The translations under genes and the position numbers were made by a program. DNA of 7,226 bases from Methanobacteriota archaeon (GTDB taxonomy: Archaea; Thermoplasmatota; Thermoplasmata; RBG-16-68-12), in NCBI GenBank assembly GCA_005878665.1, contig VBLR01000109.1, positions 1 to 7,226 of the forward strand, given 5' to 3'. The stretch's first letter is position 1. Every line of letters starts with the position of its first letter. Below are positions 6,409 through 7,226 of this stretch, one piece after another. Below the pieces are notes generated by a model, which made no database searches, had not been told where the DNA came from, and saw only the letters and a list, made by a program, of their open reading frames with translations.

Positions 6409-6504
6409 CGCGTCGGTGCCATTCGCAATTATTCGTATCGGAATTGCAGACCTTTTATACTATTCCCCGTATCCGCACTCGTCCGGGCGGTCCGGAGGCT
6501 CCAG
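6409..6504 (+). promoter_or_regulatory. Promoter and leader of the metE-like gene
   Basis: This AT-richer gap contains a strong archaeal TATA element, CTTTTATA, at 6452-6459. Transcription would be expected to start about 25 bases downstream, near 6480-6485, giving a short leader. That leader contains GGAGG (6494-6498), a perfect Shine-Dalgarno core six bases before the TTG at 6505. Just upstream of the TATA element is the inverted repeat GCAATT / AATTGC (6425-6430 and 6442-6447, 11-base spacer). It could be an operator, or possibly a hairpin at the end of the preceding transcript. No riboswitch fold is recognised. Confidence 0.65.
6425..6447. repeat. Inverted repeat next to the TATA box
   Basis: GCAATT (6425-6430) and AATTGC (6442-6447) form a perfect 6-bp dyad with centres 17 bp apart, ending five bases before CTTTTATA. 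A smaller inner dyad ATTC / GAAT (6431-6434 and 6441-6444) overlaps it. Its place over the BRE-adjacent region fits a transcription-factor site. It is also 17 bases after the nuoI stop, so a role in 3'-end formation cannot be excluded. Confidence 0.4.
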
Positions 6505-7226
6505 TTGGTCCACACCACCGTGGTCGGGAACTACCCGCGGATTGGGGACACCCCTGACGAACAATCCCTGCGCCGGGCGATCGCCCGATTCGATAAAGGA
6601 GAGATTAGCGCCGAGGACCTGCAAGAGGCCGAGCGAGATGTCGTCAAAGCGGTCCTGCGGGAACAGAACGATGCCGGAGTGGAGCTCGTCACGGATGGCC
6701 AGATTTCCTGGTACGACAGCCAGAGTCATATCGCGCGACGGCTCGCATCCGTCGAGATCGACGGGCTCGCGCGGTACTTCGACACGAACACGTATTACCG
6801 CCAGCCGGTGGTCCGCGGCGCGGTCGCGTGGAAAGAACCGATCCTCGTGGACGAATGGAAGTTCGCGCAGACGAACTCGAAGGCGGCGGTGAAAGCCGTC
6901 CTCACGGGACCGCTGACCCTGGGGTCCCTCGCGCTTGACAAGCACTACCGCGGGAAGAAGGCCCTGACCTTGGACCTGGCGAACGCGCTCGGGGAGGAAG
7001 TCTCCGCTCTGGTCCGCGCGGGCGCGGCCCACATCCAGGTGGATGAGCCGATTCTCACCCGGCATCCGGAGGACCTCCCGGTCGCCGTCGAAGGCTTGGA
7101 GCGAATTCGAGCCCGCAAGGGGGCCGCGGCCCTGACCCTCTTCACATACTTCGGGGAGGTCTCGAACATCTTCGAGCAGCTGGTCGACACGCCCGCGGAC
7201 GTGATCGGTCTCGACTTGGTCCAGGG
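6505..7226 (+). CDS. MetE N-terminal-domain homologue (cobalamin-independent methionine synthase family, 3' partial)
   Basis: This protein belongs to the methionine synthase II (MetE) barrel superfamily. The 240 visible residues match the N-terminal half of full-length MetE. NYPRIG (9-14) corresponds to GFPRIG at the bacterial N-terminus. VTDGQ (62-66), LTGPLTLG (133-140), QVDEPIL (178-184) and TYFGEVSN (214-221) follow, then GLDLVQ at the edge. In the catalytic zinc-binding half, the TYFG region would instead read like HVCYG. Here those His and Cys ligands are absent, so this protein alone is probably not catalytic. In many archaea the two MetE halves are separate proteins, and a zinc-binding partner gene is expected just downstream, outside the window. 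The start is TTG, supported by GGAGG six bases upstream and by the lack of an in-frame ATG or GTG earlier in the leader. GTG at 6520 is the only close alternative and would shorten the conserved start. Confidence 0.85.
   Translation, partial: MVHTTVVGNYPRIGDTPDEQSLRRAIARFDKGEISAEDLQEAERDVVKAVLREQNDAGVELVTDGQISWYDSQSHIARRLASVEIDGLARYFDTNTYYRQPVVRGAVAWKEPILVDEWKFAQTNSKAAVKAVLTGPLTLGSLALDKHYRGKKALTLDLANALGEEVSALVRAGAAHIQVDEPILTRHPEDLPVAVEGLERIRARKGAAALTLFTYFGEVSNIFEQLVDTPADVIGLDLVQ

Noticed and set aside
6134..6892. 252-codon forward frame bridging nuoI and the metE-like gene
   Set aside because: It is Ser/Arg-rich low complexity, out of frame with both flanking genes, and crosses the promoter between them.

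Overview
The window looks like a piece of a high-GC archaeal chromosome. The evidence is an aerobic-archaeal type 2-oxoacid:ferredoxin oxidoreductase with a YPITP motif in the alpha subunit, a TrmB-family winged-helix regulator, an archaeal TATA box (CTTTTATA) ahead of a Shine-Dalgarno/TTG start, and a stand-alone MetE N-terminal-type protein. A GC-rich Thermoplasmatota or related lineage is my best guess, but this is inference from gene content and no marker gene confirms it. No RNA gene, CRISPR array, insertion sequence or phage gene is visible.

Layout. Positions 2-2231 (+) hold the alpha subunit (5' truncated by the window edge) and the beta subunit of a 2-oxoacid:ferredoxin oxidoreductase, overlapping by 11 bp. 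Positions 2218-3066 (-) hold a TrmB-like regulator that converges on the beta gene with a 14-bp overlap. A short divergent region (3067-3161) separates it from a GlcD/D-lactate/D-2-hydroxyglutarate dehydrogenase-type FAD enzyme at 3162-4754 (+). An untranslated stretch of 174 bp (4755-4928), rich in small inverted and direct repeats and TATA-like sequences, precedes a two-gene complex I unit: nuoB (4929-5594) and a nuoI-like gene (5569-6408) carrying four [4Fe-4S] motifs instead of two. After a well-formed promoter (6409-6504), the window ends inside a MetE N-terminal-domain homologue (6505-7226, 3' truncated).

How the genes may work together (inference). The FAD enzyme would oxidise a 2-hydroxy acid such as D-lactate or D-2-hydroxyglutarate to a 2-oxo acid. 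The oxidoreductase would convert the 2-oxo acid plus CoA to an acyl-CoA, CO2 and reduced ferredoxin. NuoI/NuoB are the peripheral-arm subunits that carry electrons from a ferredoxin-like donor towards quinone in complex I variants lacking the NADH module. The TrmB-like protein sits between the two oxidation genes and could couple them to carbon supply. The MetE-like gene has its own promoter and belongs to methionine metabolism.

The most unusual items are the nuoI-like gene with a second 2[4Fe-4S] ferredoxin module, and the placement of nuoB directly against nuoI with no nuoC, nuoD or nuoH between them.
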